Positions 57,146 through 64,000 of a stretch of DNA of 64,000 bases are shown here, one piece after another; position 1 is the first letter of the stretch; every line of letters starts with the position of its first letter. The notes under the pieces are model-generated. The model worked only from the letters and a program-made list of their open reading frames with translations, was not told where the DNA came from and made no database searches. A program made the position numbers and the translations under genes. The DNA comes from Prochlorococcus marinus CUG1415 (GTDB taxonomy: Bacteria > Cyanobacteriota > Cyanobacteriia > PCC-6307 > Cyanobiaceae). The stretch spans positions 248,001 to 312,000 of the forward strand of contig NZ_JAAORL010000002.1 in assembly GCF_017696015.1 (NCBI RefSeq), in the 5' to 3' direction.

Positions 57146-57706
57146 ATGTCGATCGAAATGGTTACTTTTTCTTCGTTCCTAAACAAGTCTCTTAAAAGAC
57201 TTTTAATTTTTCTTCCATTGTTTTTTGGTTTGTTACTCAATCCAATTTCTGCTAACGCGCTCTATCCCAGTGATCCCTCATCGGTAGACGTATTGAAAGG
57301 TGACCTACATGGTAAGGATCTTCAAAATACTGAATATGTGAAATATGATTTATCAGGTCAAGATTTAGGTGAATCTAACCTTAAAGGTGCATATATGAGC
57401 GTAACAACTGCAAAAAATGCTAGCTTCAAAGGGGCTAACATGAGCAATGTCATAGCATATGCTGTTCGCTTTGATAATGCTGATCTTTCAGATGCGAATC
57501 TCACAAATGGTGAGTTAATGAAAAGTATTTTTGATGGTGCAAACATTGATGGGGCAGACTTTAGTGAGGCAAATCTTGATCTTGCTCAGAGAAAAGCATT
57601 ATGTGAAAGAGCTAGTGGGACTAACTCCAAAACTGGTGTAGATACTTTTGAAAGTCTTGAATGCACAGGTTTAGCAGGTTATATCCCTGCGACACCTAAA
57701 GCTTAA
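57146..57706 (+). CDS. Exported pentapeptide-repeat protein, likely lumenal
   Basis: The protein has a signal peptide (hydrophobic core about 18-38, LLIFLPLFFGLLLNPISANA, ending in the AxA site) and then pentapeptide repeats of the A(D/N)LXX type: LHGKDLQNTEYVKYDLSGQD, LGESNLKGAYM, NASFKGANMSNV, NADLSDANLTNGELM and ANIDGADFSEANLDLAQ. The C-terminal end has two cysteines (ALCERASG and ECTGLAG). Homologous proteins are in the thylakoid lumen of cyanobacteria and plastids with unknown function. A TTG precedes the ATG at 57146; a further ATG at 57158 is possible. Confidence 0.85.
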   Translation: MSIEMVTFSSFLNKSLKRLLIFLPLFFGLLLNPISANALYPSDPSSVDVLKGDLHGKDLQNTEYVKYDLSGQDLGESNLKGAYMSVTTAKNASFKGANMSNVIAYAVRFDNADLSDANLTNGELMKSIFDGANIDGADFSEANLDLAQRKALCERASGTNSKTGVDTFESLECTGLAGYIPATPKA

Positions 57707-57718
57707 GCTTTATAAATC

Positions 57719-58087
57719 CTAACTAGCTTCAGATGGGAAGATATTGCCAGGCTCTTTTGAGCTTGGTTTTTTGCTATACCACCATTCTTGTATATCAGCA
57801 GAAAATTTCTTTGAAAAAAGAGTAATTACTGTTTCAACAGGTTTTGATCCAGGCTCCAGAATCTGAACAGAGTAAGAGGGACATTTTCTTGAAGCCATAT
57901 CTGCTACGAATCTAGAACCTATTCTTCTCCAACTAGGCTCCTTACTTCTCCAAGCAAGCCTTGAACAGGGCCAAGGCAACTCTTCCCTATCATAAAGTCT
58001 GCAACATGCTCCAATAACCTTATAACTGTACTGGCCTCCATAACTTGATTGAATTCTTCCTGTTTTAAACAATTCGAATTTATTCAT
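57719..58087 (-). CDS. Conserved protein of unknown function, Cys- and Trp-rich
   Basis: I do not recognise the family. The 122 residues from the ATG at 58087 contain GACCRLYDREELPWPCSRLA with three cysteines, a Trp-rich block (LAWRSKEPSWRRIGSRF) and CPSYSVQILEPGSKPV. There is no signal or membrane segment. A GTG at 58105 is in frame, but it lies inside the terminator of the ferredoxin gene, so the ATG is more likely. It is downstream of ferredoxin on the same strand. Confidence 0.68.
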   Translation of the reverse strand: MNKFELFKTGRIQSSYGGQYSYKVIGACCRLYDREELPWPCSRLAWRSKEPSWRRIGSRFVADMASRKCPSYSVQILEPGSKPVETVITLFSKKFSADIQEWWYSKKPSSKEPGNIFPSEAS

Positions 58088-58092
58088 TTCAC

Positions 58093-58121
58093 AAAAAAAA
58101 GCCACCTTACTAGAGGGTGGC
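58093..58121 (-). terminator. Rho-independent terminator after ferredoxin
   Basis: On the reverse strand the stem GCCACC/GGTGGC (58101-58106 and 58116-58121) with a 9-base loop is followed by a run of eight T (58093-58100). It lies 46 bases after the ferredoxin stop and 6 bases before the start of the next gene, so ferredoxin is a separate transcript. Confidence 0.85.
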
Positions 58122-58166
58122 AGAGAAACAATTAATTTTCAACTTAAATAAGTTAATTTTTTATAT

Positions 58167-58466
58167 TTAATACAATTCTTCCTCGGCATGAGTTGTAATT
58201 GTTACATCAGATGTTGGATAAGCTACACATGTTAGAACAAAACCCGCTTCTAATTGATCATCATCCAAGAAACTCTGATCTGATTGATCAACACTTCCTG
58301 AAGCAACTTTACCTGCGCATGTTGAGCAAGCTCCTGCTCTGCATGAATAAGGAAGATCAATGCCCTGCTCCTCAGCAGCATCTAGAATATATTGATCATC
58401 AGGCACTTCAATTGTTGAATTGAGACCTTCACTTTCGCTGATGAGTGTAACTTTGTAAGAAGCCAT
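58167..58466 (-). CDS. petF: Plant-type 2Fe-2S ferredoxin
   Basis: This is the small soluble electron carrier that takes electrons from photosystem I. The 99 residues show the four cluster cysteines, [17 protein letters not shown] and [11 protein letters not shown], after the start [19 protein letters not shown]. The sequence ends with THAEEELY, typical of photosynthetic ferredoxins. It has its own terminator and is expected to be strongly expressed. Confidence 0.97.
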   Translation of the reverse strand: MASYKVTLISESEGLNSTIEVPDDQYILDAAEEQGIDLPYSCRAGACSTCAGKVASGSVDQSDQSFLDDDQLEAGFVLTCVAYPTSDVTITTHAEEELY

Positions 58467-58602
58467 TTAAAAAAAAAAATTGTTGGTATATTAATACCTA
58501 TTTAATACATATTTAACACTGATTGAGTCAATATGTGAGATTTTGAAGTAAAAAATGACACAATAAAATGTATTGAAGAGTATCAATAAGAAAAACTTAT
58601 AG

Positions 58603-59514
58603 TTAGTTTTGATTTCCGGATTTTTGCGCCGAAATACAAACCCAATCTTTTCTAGATGATACATCCAATAATTTCAAGTTATTTTCAATTAATATTCGTA
58701 TAATTTCATCTTTTTGTGAATTCAGAATTCCACTGAAAATGACTTCCCCATTGTTTCTCAAGCACTTATAAATATTTGGAATCATTCCTTTTATTACTTC
58801 GGCAAGAATATTGCATAAAACAAAATCAAATTGTGTGAGTTGATTTTTTAAAATTACCTCATTAAAAGATCCCAAATATGTATTTAAATTGTTTAAATCA
58901 CCGAAATTTAGTTGGAAATTAGATTTTGTTGAATTTATAGCTAAATAATCATTATCCACTGCATAAACCTCTTTAGCGCCAAGCAATCTTGCGGCGACAC
59001 TCAAAATCCCGCTACCACTCCCAATATCTAATATCTTTTTATCAGAAAAGAAAATATTCTCCATTTTTTCCAAGCAAAGATAAGTCGAAGGGTGACTTCC
59101 TGTACCAAAGGCTGCTCCAGGATCAATTTTTATGATTTTTTTATCTTTAAACTTTTCATTTAGATTCATCCAACAAGGCAATATTAAAAGATGATTTCCT
59201 ACTAATTCAGGCGCCCAATATTTCTTCCAGCTTGTCAACCAATCCTCCTCTTTAATAATAATCCAGTCAAAAAATTGATTCTTAGGATCATAAATATTTA
59301 GAAGTTTGCTAATTATTTTTTCAAACCCACACCTAGAACTCTCGCCCCAATCATCGACTGGAAGCCATATGTTCACCTCTTTTTTATTTTCATTTTTAAT
59401 TAAATATTCAAATGAAAAACTAAATATTCCCAGCTCATTTAATTTCCAAATAATAATTTCTTCTGAATCACTATCTATCAGAAAAGTTAGTTTATACCAA
59501 TCTTTAGTTTCCAT
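58603..59514 (-). CDS. prmA: Ribosomal protein L11 methyltransferase
   Basis: PrmA trimethylates ribosomal protein L11. The SAM-binding domain shows [59 protein letters not shown] and [15 protein letters not shown], with the NILA motif. The N-terminal domain is the L11-binding part. A TTG lies four codons upstream; the ATG at 59514 (METKDWYKL) is chosen. It is 18 bases after serA and co-transcribed. Confidence 0.94.
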   Translation of the reverse strand: METKDWYKLTFLIDSDSEEIIIWKLNELGIFSFSFEYLIKNENKKEVNIWLPVDDWGESSRCGFEKIISKLLNIYDPKNQFFDWIIIKEEDWLTSWKKYWAPELVGNHLLILPCWMNLNEKFKDKKIIKIDPGAAFGTGSHPSTYLCLEKMENIFFSDKKILDIGSGSGILSVAARLLGAKEVYAVDNDYLAINSTKSNFQLNFGDLNNLNTYLGSFNEVILKNQLTQFDFVLCNILAEVIKGMIPNIYKCLRNNGEVIFSGILNSQKDEIIRILIENNLKLLDVSSRKDWVCISAQKSGNQN

Positions 59515-59532
59515 TAACGAGGACAAGTCTCT

Positions 59533-61119
59533 TCATAAAGTAACTGGATTAGCGTTTGTAATTCCCTCTACTTCAATAATGGTGTCAAGCAACTTATTAG
59601 GAATTGGATCGTCAATACTTAGAACCATAACAGCTTCTCCTCTAACAATTTTGCGCCCAACTTGCATTGAGGCAATATTTACATTGTTGCTACCCAATAA
59701 AGAACCAAGCTTACCGATAATACCAGGCATGTCCCTGTGCCTTGTAACCAGCATGTATCTACTTGGCGATACATTAACAGGATATTGATCAATACTAATA
59801 ATTCTTAATTCTCCATCAGCAAAAATGCTTCCTGCTACGCTATGGTCACCATTATCTCCATAAGTAGTTAGCTGAAGCGATCCACTAGCAAATTCAGGTC
59901 TTGCCTCATCTTTACTCTCGACTACTGAAATGCCTCTTGAATCTGCTTCTAGAGAAGCATTAACATAATTGATCCTATCTCCCAAAGCTTTACTAAGAAG
60001 CCCTTTTAGACTTGCTATTATTAATGGCTGGGATGGATGTTGAACAAATTCGCCTTGCAGCTTAACCTCTAGTTTCTGTATCTGTCCTCCTGAAAGCTGG
60101 CTTATAAGCAGACCCATTGTTTCAGCCAACTGCAAATGAGGTTTTAGACTATCCATAATATCAGGGCCCAAACCTGGTATGTTTACCGCAGTTCTCGCAG
60201 ATAACCCAAGCAAGACATCTCTGATTTGTTCTGCAACGTCAACAGCTACATTTTCTTGAGCTTCCCTAGTAGATGCTCCTAAGTGAGGGGTGAGAATAAG
60301 ATTCTTCTCAACCTTCAAAAGTGGTGAATTAGATTCCAAAGGTTCTTTTGAAAAGACATCTATTGCAGCACCTCCAATCAATGATTTATTTAAAGCTTCT
60401 GCTAATGCTTCTTCGTCAATCAAGCCTCCTCTAGCACAATTAATTAATTTTGCGCTACTTTTCATACTTTTAAGCACCTCCATATTTACTAAATTCTCTG
60501 TCTCTGGTGTGCGTGGTAAATGCAAAGTTACATAATCGGATTGCTGGAATAAATCTTCAAGATCAGATAGTTTAACTTGGATTTGTTGAGCTCTTTCAGT
60601 TGAAACAAAGGGATCATATCCGCAAACATCCATTCCTAATGCATTAGCAACTTTCGCTACATGAGCGCCAATTTTCCCTAAACCTACTACACCTAATTTT
60701 TTCTTATAAAGCTCATTCCCAACGAATTTCTTTCTCTCCCATTTACCTAGCAAAGTACTACTATTAGCAATTGGAATATGTCTAGATAAGGCCAACATCA
60801 TAGCTATAGTATGTTCAGCTGCAGCTATTGTGTTACCCCCTGGAGAATTAACAACAAGGACTCCTTTTTGCGTAGCAGCCTTAACATCTACATTATCGAC
60901 TCCAACTCCTGCTCTCCCAATGATTCTCAGTTTACTTGAAGAATTAATAATCTCTTCAGTCACTTGAGTACCAGAGCGAATCATTAAAGCATCATAATCT
61001 TTAATAATGGAAGCTAACTCAGATTCTGAGATTCCTATCTTCTGATCAACCTGAGCAACTTGTGAAAGAATATCGATTCCTGTTTGATCAATTGGATCTG
61101 TAATGAGAACTTTTGTCAT
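59533..61119 (-). CDS. serA: D-3-phosphoglycerate dehydrogenase
   Basis: SerA starts serine synthesis by oxidising 3-phosphoglycerate. Visible parts are VLITDPIDQTGIDILSQVA at the start, GRAGVGVDNVDVKAATQKG, VVGLGKIGAHVAKVANALG (NAD fold), CARGGLIDEEAL, and the catalytic LTPHLGASTREAQENVAV. The long C-terminus holds an allosteric substrate-binding domain and an ACT domain (LVTRHRDMPGIIGKLGSLLG). The length of 528 residues is that of the regulated form. Confidence 0.96.
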   Translation of the reverse strand: MTKVLITDPIDQTGIDILSQVAQVDQKIGISESELASIIKDYDALMIRSGTQVTEEIINSSSKLRIIGRAGVGVDNVDVKAATQKGVLVVNSPGGNTIAAAEHTIAMMLALSRHIPIANSSTLLGKWERKKFVGNELYKKKLGVVGLGKIGAHVAKVANALGMDVCGYDPFVSTERAQQIQVKLSDLEDLFQQSDYVTLHLPRTPETENLVNMEVLKSMKSSAKLINCARGGLIDEEALAEALNKSLIGGAAIDVFSKEPLESNSPLLKVEKNLILTPHLGASTREAQENVAVDVAEQIRDVLLGLSARTAVNIPGLGPDIMDSLKPHLQLAETMGLLISQLSGGQIQKLEVKLQGEFVQHPSQPLIIASLKGLLSKALGDRINYVNASLEADSRGISVVESKDEARPEFASGSLQLTTYGDNGDHSVAGSIFADGELRIISIDQYPVNVSPSRYMLVTRHRDMPGIIGKLGSLLGSNNVNIASMQVGRKIVRGEAVMVLSIDDPIPNKLLDTIIEVEGITNANPVTL

Positions 61120-61218
61120 TTAAGATTGGTTCTTTAATCTTTTACTTTAACTTAATCTATAGTGTATGTATCTTATTTTATTAATTTGAATAACACACAA
61201 ACATTTGAGGATTGAAAT

Positions 61219-61785
61219 TTGACTAAAAGTATTGTGATATTTGAAGACATTGATAAATGTATCCAGCTATTTGATGTTTTCAAAGAAAAATCAGTAATGC
61301 TCTCTGAAGCTATTTTGATCCCACCAATAAGTGAGAAAATATCATCAGAGGAAAAAGAATTGCTCAATGCGAAAGCAAATATCTTATTCAAATCTCAAAA
61401 TTTTGAAGATATAAGAATCTTAAATCCTAAACTTGATAGAAAGATCAGACAACAAGATATGAGTAGATGGCTAATGCCATTTGGGTTTATAGCTGGAATA
61501 GCTTTTTCTAATATGACAAATTTATCTACCTTCAGCTTTCTTGGTTTAAATAACATCGGTGAATCATTAATTGGAGGTCTTTTAGGAATGGGTTCAGGAT
61601 ATTTAGGAAGCATTGTTTCTTCTGCAAGTATCAACATTAATAGAAATAAAGAGTTAAGATCGATTATTAATTTTAATAAAGAGGGCAAATGGCTTGTGCT
61701 ACTTGAAAATCAAATTGGAGCTGAATTACCATGGGCTTTGATAAAACAATCAGAAGCAAAAGATATAATTTTTTTAGAAGGCTAA
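61219..61785 (+). CDS. Conserved cyanobacterial membrane protein, unknown
   Basis: I do not recognise the family. The 188 residues start at a TTG and have a soluble N-terminal half (KSIVIFEDIDKCIQLFDVFK) and a central glycine-rich hydrophobic region (about 90-142, MPFGFIAGIAFSNM and GESLIGGLLGMGSGYLGSIV) that could be one or two membrane helices, followed by a soluble end. It lies immediately before the S4-domain gene (no spacer), so the two are coupled. Confidence 0.72.
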   Translation: MTKSIVIFEDIDKCIQLFDVFKEKSVMLSEAILIPPISEKISSEEKELLNAKANILFKSQNFEDIRILNPKLDRKIRQQDMSRWLMPFGFIAGIAFSNMTNLSTFSFLGLNNIGESLIGGLLGMGSGYLGSIVSSASININRNKELRSIINFNKEGKWLVLLENQIGAELPWALIKQSEAKDIIFLEG

Positions 61786-62577
61786 ATGATTGATTTAAAA
61801 GAGATCTTAATAAATTCAAACTACAAAAAAGAAACTGAGGAATTAATAAATATTGCTAACTTAGCCTACAAACACTGGGAAACTTATTGGACTGGGTTTA
61901 ATTCAACTTATGTTTGCGAAGAGATTTTAAAAGATTTTGAAAATTTAAATGATTTCAAATTTTTTATTTATGGAGGATTCTCCTCTTCTCAAAGATCTAG
62001 GATAGCTTGCTTTAGAGGAGATAATATTCCTGAAGAGGATGCGCTAAAAAGTAATTTTCCAGCTCAAGGAATAAAAATTAATGGAAATTTTTTATTTGAT
62101 AATGCTAAACAAGACGACTTTAGAACCCTCTTAATTGAAAATGGGGTTAATCAAATAAAAGTTGGAGATATATGGACTATTGGCGATAGGGGAGCACAAG
62201 GGATAATTGATAATTCAAATATTAAGCATCTAGATGAAAAGATTTTTTATTTAAGAGACGTAAAAGTAAAAGTTAATGTAGTAGGTATAGATGAATTACA
62301 AATACCTTCTGGAAGATCAAAAAAACTTGTCAATACAGTAGAAGCTTCAACAAGATTAGATGCTATAGCTTCAGCTGGCTTTAGGGTATCACGAACCAAA
62401 ATCATTGAAAGGATAGAAAATGGAATGCTCAGATTAAATGGAAGCAAAGTTAATAAGCCAACAATTAATCTAAAAATTGGCGACAAACTAGAACTTGAAA
62501 ATAAAGGATTTATCGAAATTCTAAATTTAGAAATAACCAAAAGAGAACGATGGAAAGTTAAATTACTTAGAAAATGA
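61786..62577 (+). CDS. S4-domain RNA-binding protein of photosystem II type
   Basis: The protein matches the cyanobacterial 'photosystem II S4 domain protein' group, related to YlmH of Gram-positives. The C-terminal S4 domain is STRLDAIASAGFRVSRTKII, followed by RLNGSKVNKPTINLKIGDKL, which binds structured RNA. The N-terminal two thirds is the YlmH-like domain with YGGFSSSQRSRIACFRGDNI. The function is not settled; a link to PSII assembly or ribosome rescue is proposed for the family. It starts directly after the stop of the upstream gene. Confidence 0.86.
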   Translation: MIDLKEILINSNYKKETEELINIANLAYKHWETYWTGFNSTYVCEEILKDFENLNDFKFFIYGGFSSSQRSRIACFRGDNIPEEDALKSNFPAQGIKINGNFLFDNAKQDDFRTLLIENGVNQIKVGDIWTIGDRGAQGIIDNSNIKHLDEKIFYLRDVKVKVNVVGIDELQIPSGRSKKLVNTVEASTRLDAIASAGFRVSRTKIIERIENGMLRLNGSKVNKPTINLKIGDKLELENKGFIEILNLEITKRERWKVKLLRK

Positions 62578-62626
62578 AACGCAACCTGCTATTTTCTTAT
62601 AAGGGGGATTAAAAATTCCTCAATTG

Positions 62627-62698
62627 GGGCGATTAGCTCAGTGGTAGAGCACTACCTCGACACGGTAGTGGCCACTGGTTCGAATCCAGTATCGCCCA
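62627..62698 (+). tRNA. tRNA-Val (anticodon GAC) with C33
   Basis: The acceptor GGGCGAT pairs with ATCGCCC and leaves A as the discriminator. The anticodon stem CTACC/GGTAG holds the 7-base loop TCGACAC, so the anticodon is GAC, reading GUC and GUU. The base at position 33 is C, not the usual U. The T arm ACTGG-TTCGAAT-CCAGT is normal, as is the 5-base variable loop. CCA is not encoded. Confidence 0.94.
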
Positions 62699-62766
62699 TT
62701 AAAACTTTTGACGACCTAGGTTATATCCACAGAAAATAATTTCATTTTTTAGATTATTAAAAAAAG

Positions 62767-63384
62767 ATGAAACTTAATCAAATAATTAATCTCCATAAGG
62801 GGCTCACTGCATTTGTAGTGATAGGTCTTATGATTTTTTTTGATAATTTTACGATCGCTCCTTACGTTTATTTAGCCCTGCATGGTACTTATGGATTACT
62901 TTGGCTTCTAAAAGAAAAGATATTCCCAGATCCTTATTTTAAAGAAAAAATCAATTTTTTAACTTCAGTTACTGGTTTTATTTTCCTTGGAAGTTACTGG
63001 GTAGCTCCATACATTCTTATCTCATCTCAGAAATCTGTTCCAAATATAGTAATAGCTGCATCTGTATCTATAAATATAATTGGTGTGTTTCTACACTTTG
63101 CTAGTGATGCCCAAAAATATTTTTCTCTTAAATTAAAAAAAGATCTAATTAAAGAAGGATTTTTCAAAAATATAAGGAATACAAATTATCTAGGAGAAAT
63201 ACTAATTTATCTATCATTCGCCATACTTTCAATGAGTTTAATACCATTAGTAATTCTTGCAGTATTTTTCTCTATAGTTTTTCTACCAAGAATGATAAAA
63301 AAAGATAAATCGCTCTCAAAATATGATTCATTCGAAGAATACAAAAAGAAAAGTGGTCTTATATTGCCTAAAGTAAATGCCTGA
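62767..63384 (+). CDS. DUF1295/isoprenylcysteine-methyltransferase-like membrane protein
   Basis: The 205-residue integral membrane protein has about five helices and the C-terminal signature of the steroid reductase / isoprenylcysteine carboxyl methyltransferase superfamily: GFFKNIRNTNYLGEILIYLS, where RNTNYLGE matches the (R)HPNYLGE motif of DUF1295. The end has KYDSFEEYKKKSGLILPKV, also typical of the group. The reaction is not known. The final codons overlap the next gene by 8 bases, so they are coupled. Confidence 0.78.
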   Translation: MKLNQIINLHKGLTAFVVIGLMIFFDNFTIAPYVYLALHGTYGLLWLLKEKIFPDPYFKEKINFLTSVTGFIFLGSYWVAPYILISSQKSVPNIVIAASVSINIIGVFLHFASDAQKYFSLKLKKDLIKEGFFKNIRNTNYLGEILIYLSFAILSMSLIPLVILAVFFSIVFLPRMIKKDKSLSKYDSFEEYKKKSGLILPKVNA

Positions 63385-63928
63385 TAACAACTTACCCAGT
63401 TGGAGGCAAGATTTAAAATCTTCTAGAAAAAAAGAGGGCAAATCACCCTCCAATAGATGGATACAGCTTGCAACAGTTAGCGTTAGAAATGAGCCTAGAT
63501 TAAGAACAGTTGTATTCAGAGGATGGAATAAAGATACTTCAATGATTATTTTTTCAGATAGAAGAAGTGAAAAAATTGAGCATTTAAAATCCAACCCTAA
63601 TGCAGAAATATTATGGTTTTTTTTTAAAACCAAATCACAATATAGGTTCAAAGGAAAAATAAGTGAGTTAAGTGATAATAAAAATTATTGGGATACATTA
63701 TCTGAAACATCAAAATCTTCTTGGTTCTGGGGATCTCCCGGAGAGAAAATCAACCACAAATTGCAATCTGCTTATGAGATATCATCCAATCTACCCAAGT
63801 CAGAAAATTTTATAGTTCTAAATTTTGATATCGATTCAGTAGATCTTCTTAAATTAGAAAAGCCTATTCATAAAAGATATCTATGGGAAAAGAAATATAA
63901 ATGGAAAAAAACAGAAATTAATCCATAG
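63377..63928 (+). CDS. Pyridoxamine 5'-phosphate oxidase-like FMN-binding protein
   Basis: This is a split-barrel flavin-binding protein of the PNPOx-like group, of the Alr4036 type found in cyanobacteria. It shows WIQLATVSVRNEPRLRTVVF, RGWNKDTSMIIFSDRRSEKIE and EILWFFFKTKSQYRFKGKIS, the FMN-binding strands. The C-terminal part is WLWS-like only in part (KSSWFWGSPGEKINHKL). The catalytic role is unknown; true PNPOx is usually 200-230 residues, slightly longer than this one (183). Confidence 0.82.
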   Translation: MPDNNLPSWRQDLKSSRKKEGKSPSNRWIQLATVSVRNEPRLRTVVFRGWNKDTSMIIFSDRRSEKIEHLKSNPNAEILWFFFKTKSQYRFKGKISELSDNKNYWDTLSETSKSSWFWGSPGEKINHKLQSAYEISSNLPKSENFIVLNFDIDSVDLLKLEKPIHKRYLWEKKYKWKKTEINP

Positions 63929-64000
63929 AATATTTCTAAATTGTATATTTAAGTTGAAAAAGATCTAGTGATCGGTCAGTTTAAAAAAAGACGTATTATT

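Noticed and set aside
63968-64000. Start of a further gene at the window edge (GTG 63968)
   Set aside because: Only 11 codons are visible; there is no basis for a call.
1-64000. Mobile elements, prophage, CRISPR, genomic island
   Set aside because: No transposase, integrase, phage gene, direct-repeat array or clear change of base composition was seen; tRNA genes have no repeated 3' ends nearby.

Overview
The window is strongly AT-rich, gene-dense cyanobacterial DNA that reads as core genome of a high-light-adapted Prochlorococcus. The pointers are a nickel superoxide dismutase with its own peptidase (sodN-sodX), a high-light-inducible (Hli) protein gene, kaiB-kaiC without kaiA next to rplU-rpmA, a clpR-clpP3 pair, NblS-type histidine kinase, thylakoid-lumen style proteins, very short intergenic spaces and frequent TTG/GTG starts. 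I see no insertion sequence, prophage, integrase or CRISPR array. The clade call is inference from gene content and base composition, not from a database match.

Layout. 1-3.4 kb: the N-terminal part of lnt, a lumenal FKBP isomerase, then a nickel cluster (sodN, sodX, a NicO-type nickel transporter). 3.4-6.6 kb (minus): trpC, lpd, a TrmH/SpoU RNA methyltransferase. 6.8-14 kb: murA, two tiny overlapping membrane ORFs, tRNA-Leu, argD, folC, a GlcD-like flavoenzyme, a cytosine-deaminase-like amidohydrolase, tRNA-His. 14-19 kb: miaB, then the wall and division run ddl, an unknown membrane protein, ftsQ and ftsZ. 19-26.6 kb: SRP RNA, panB, a pilin-like protein, a HemW-like radical SAM enzyme, a PIN/TRAM protein, clpR-clpP3, ilvC, cbiB. 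26.6-28.4 kb: an hli gene and four small unknown proteins, then HU. 28.4-29.0 kb is the only gap over 300 bases.

29-35.4 kb: a glycogen debranching enzyme, tRNA-Gly, a GPH-family sugar transporter (possibly the glucose transporter), and an envelope-lipid run (MlaE-type permease, DUF3119, DUF3086, plsY). 35.4-40.6 kb: pyrF, tyrS, DUF1825, a GIY-YIG-like protein, pepA, msrA. 40.6-46.1 kb (minus): an outer-membrane block, omp85-lpxC-fabZ-lpxA-lpxB, with purC just upstream. 47-53 kb: purD, nblS, kaiC, kaiB, rplU, rpmA. 53-64 kb: a methyltransferase, truB, a SpoIID-like protein, rnz, a lumenal pentapeptide protein, ferredoxin, prmA, serA, a PSII S4-domain protein, tRNA-Val, a DUF1295-like membrane protein and a flavin-binding oxidase-like protein.

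Most of the window is ordinary housekeeping. The points worth a second look are small: two genes (sodX and the TrmH-family methylase) that have no ATG, GTG or TTG able to yield a complete protein; a pair of overlapping 35-36 residue membrane ORFs; a tRNA-Val with C instead of U at position 33; a KaiC that keeps its KaiA-binding tail although kaiA is absent from its usual place; and a pilin-like protein without a recognisable prepilin leader.
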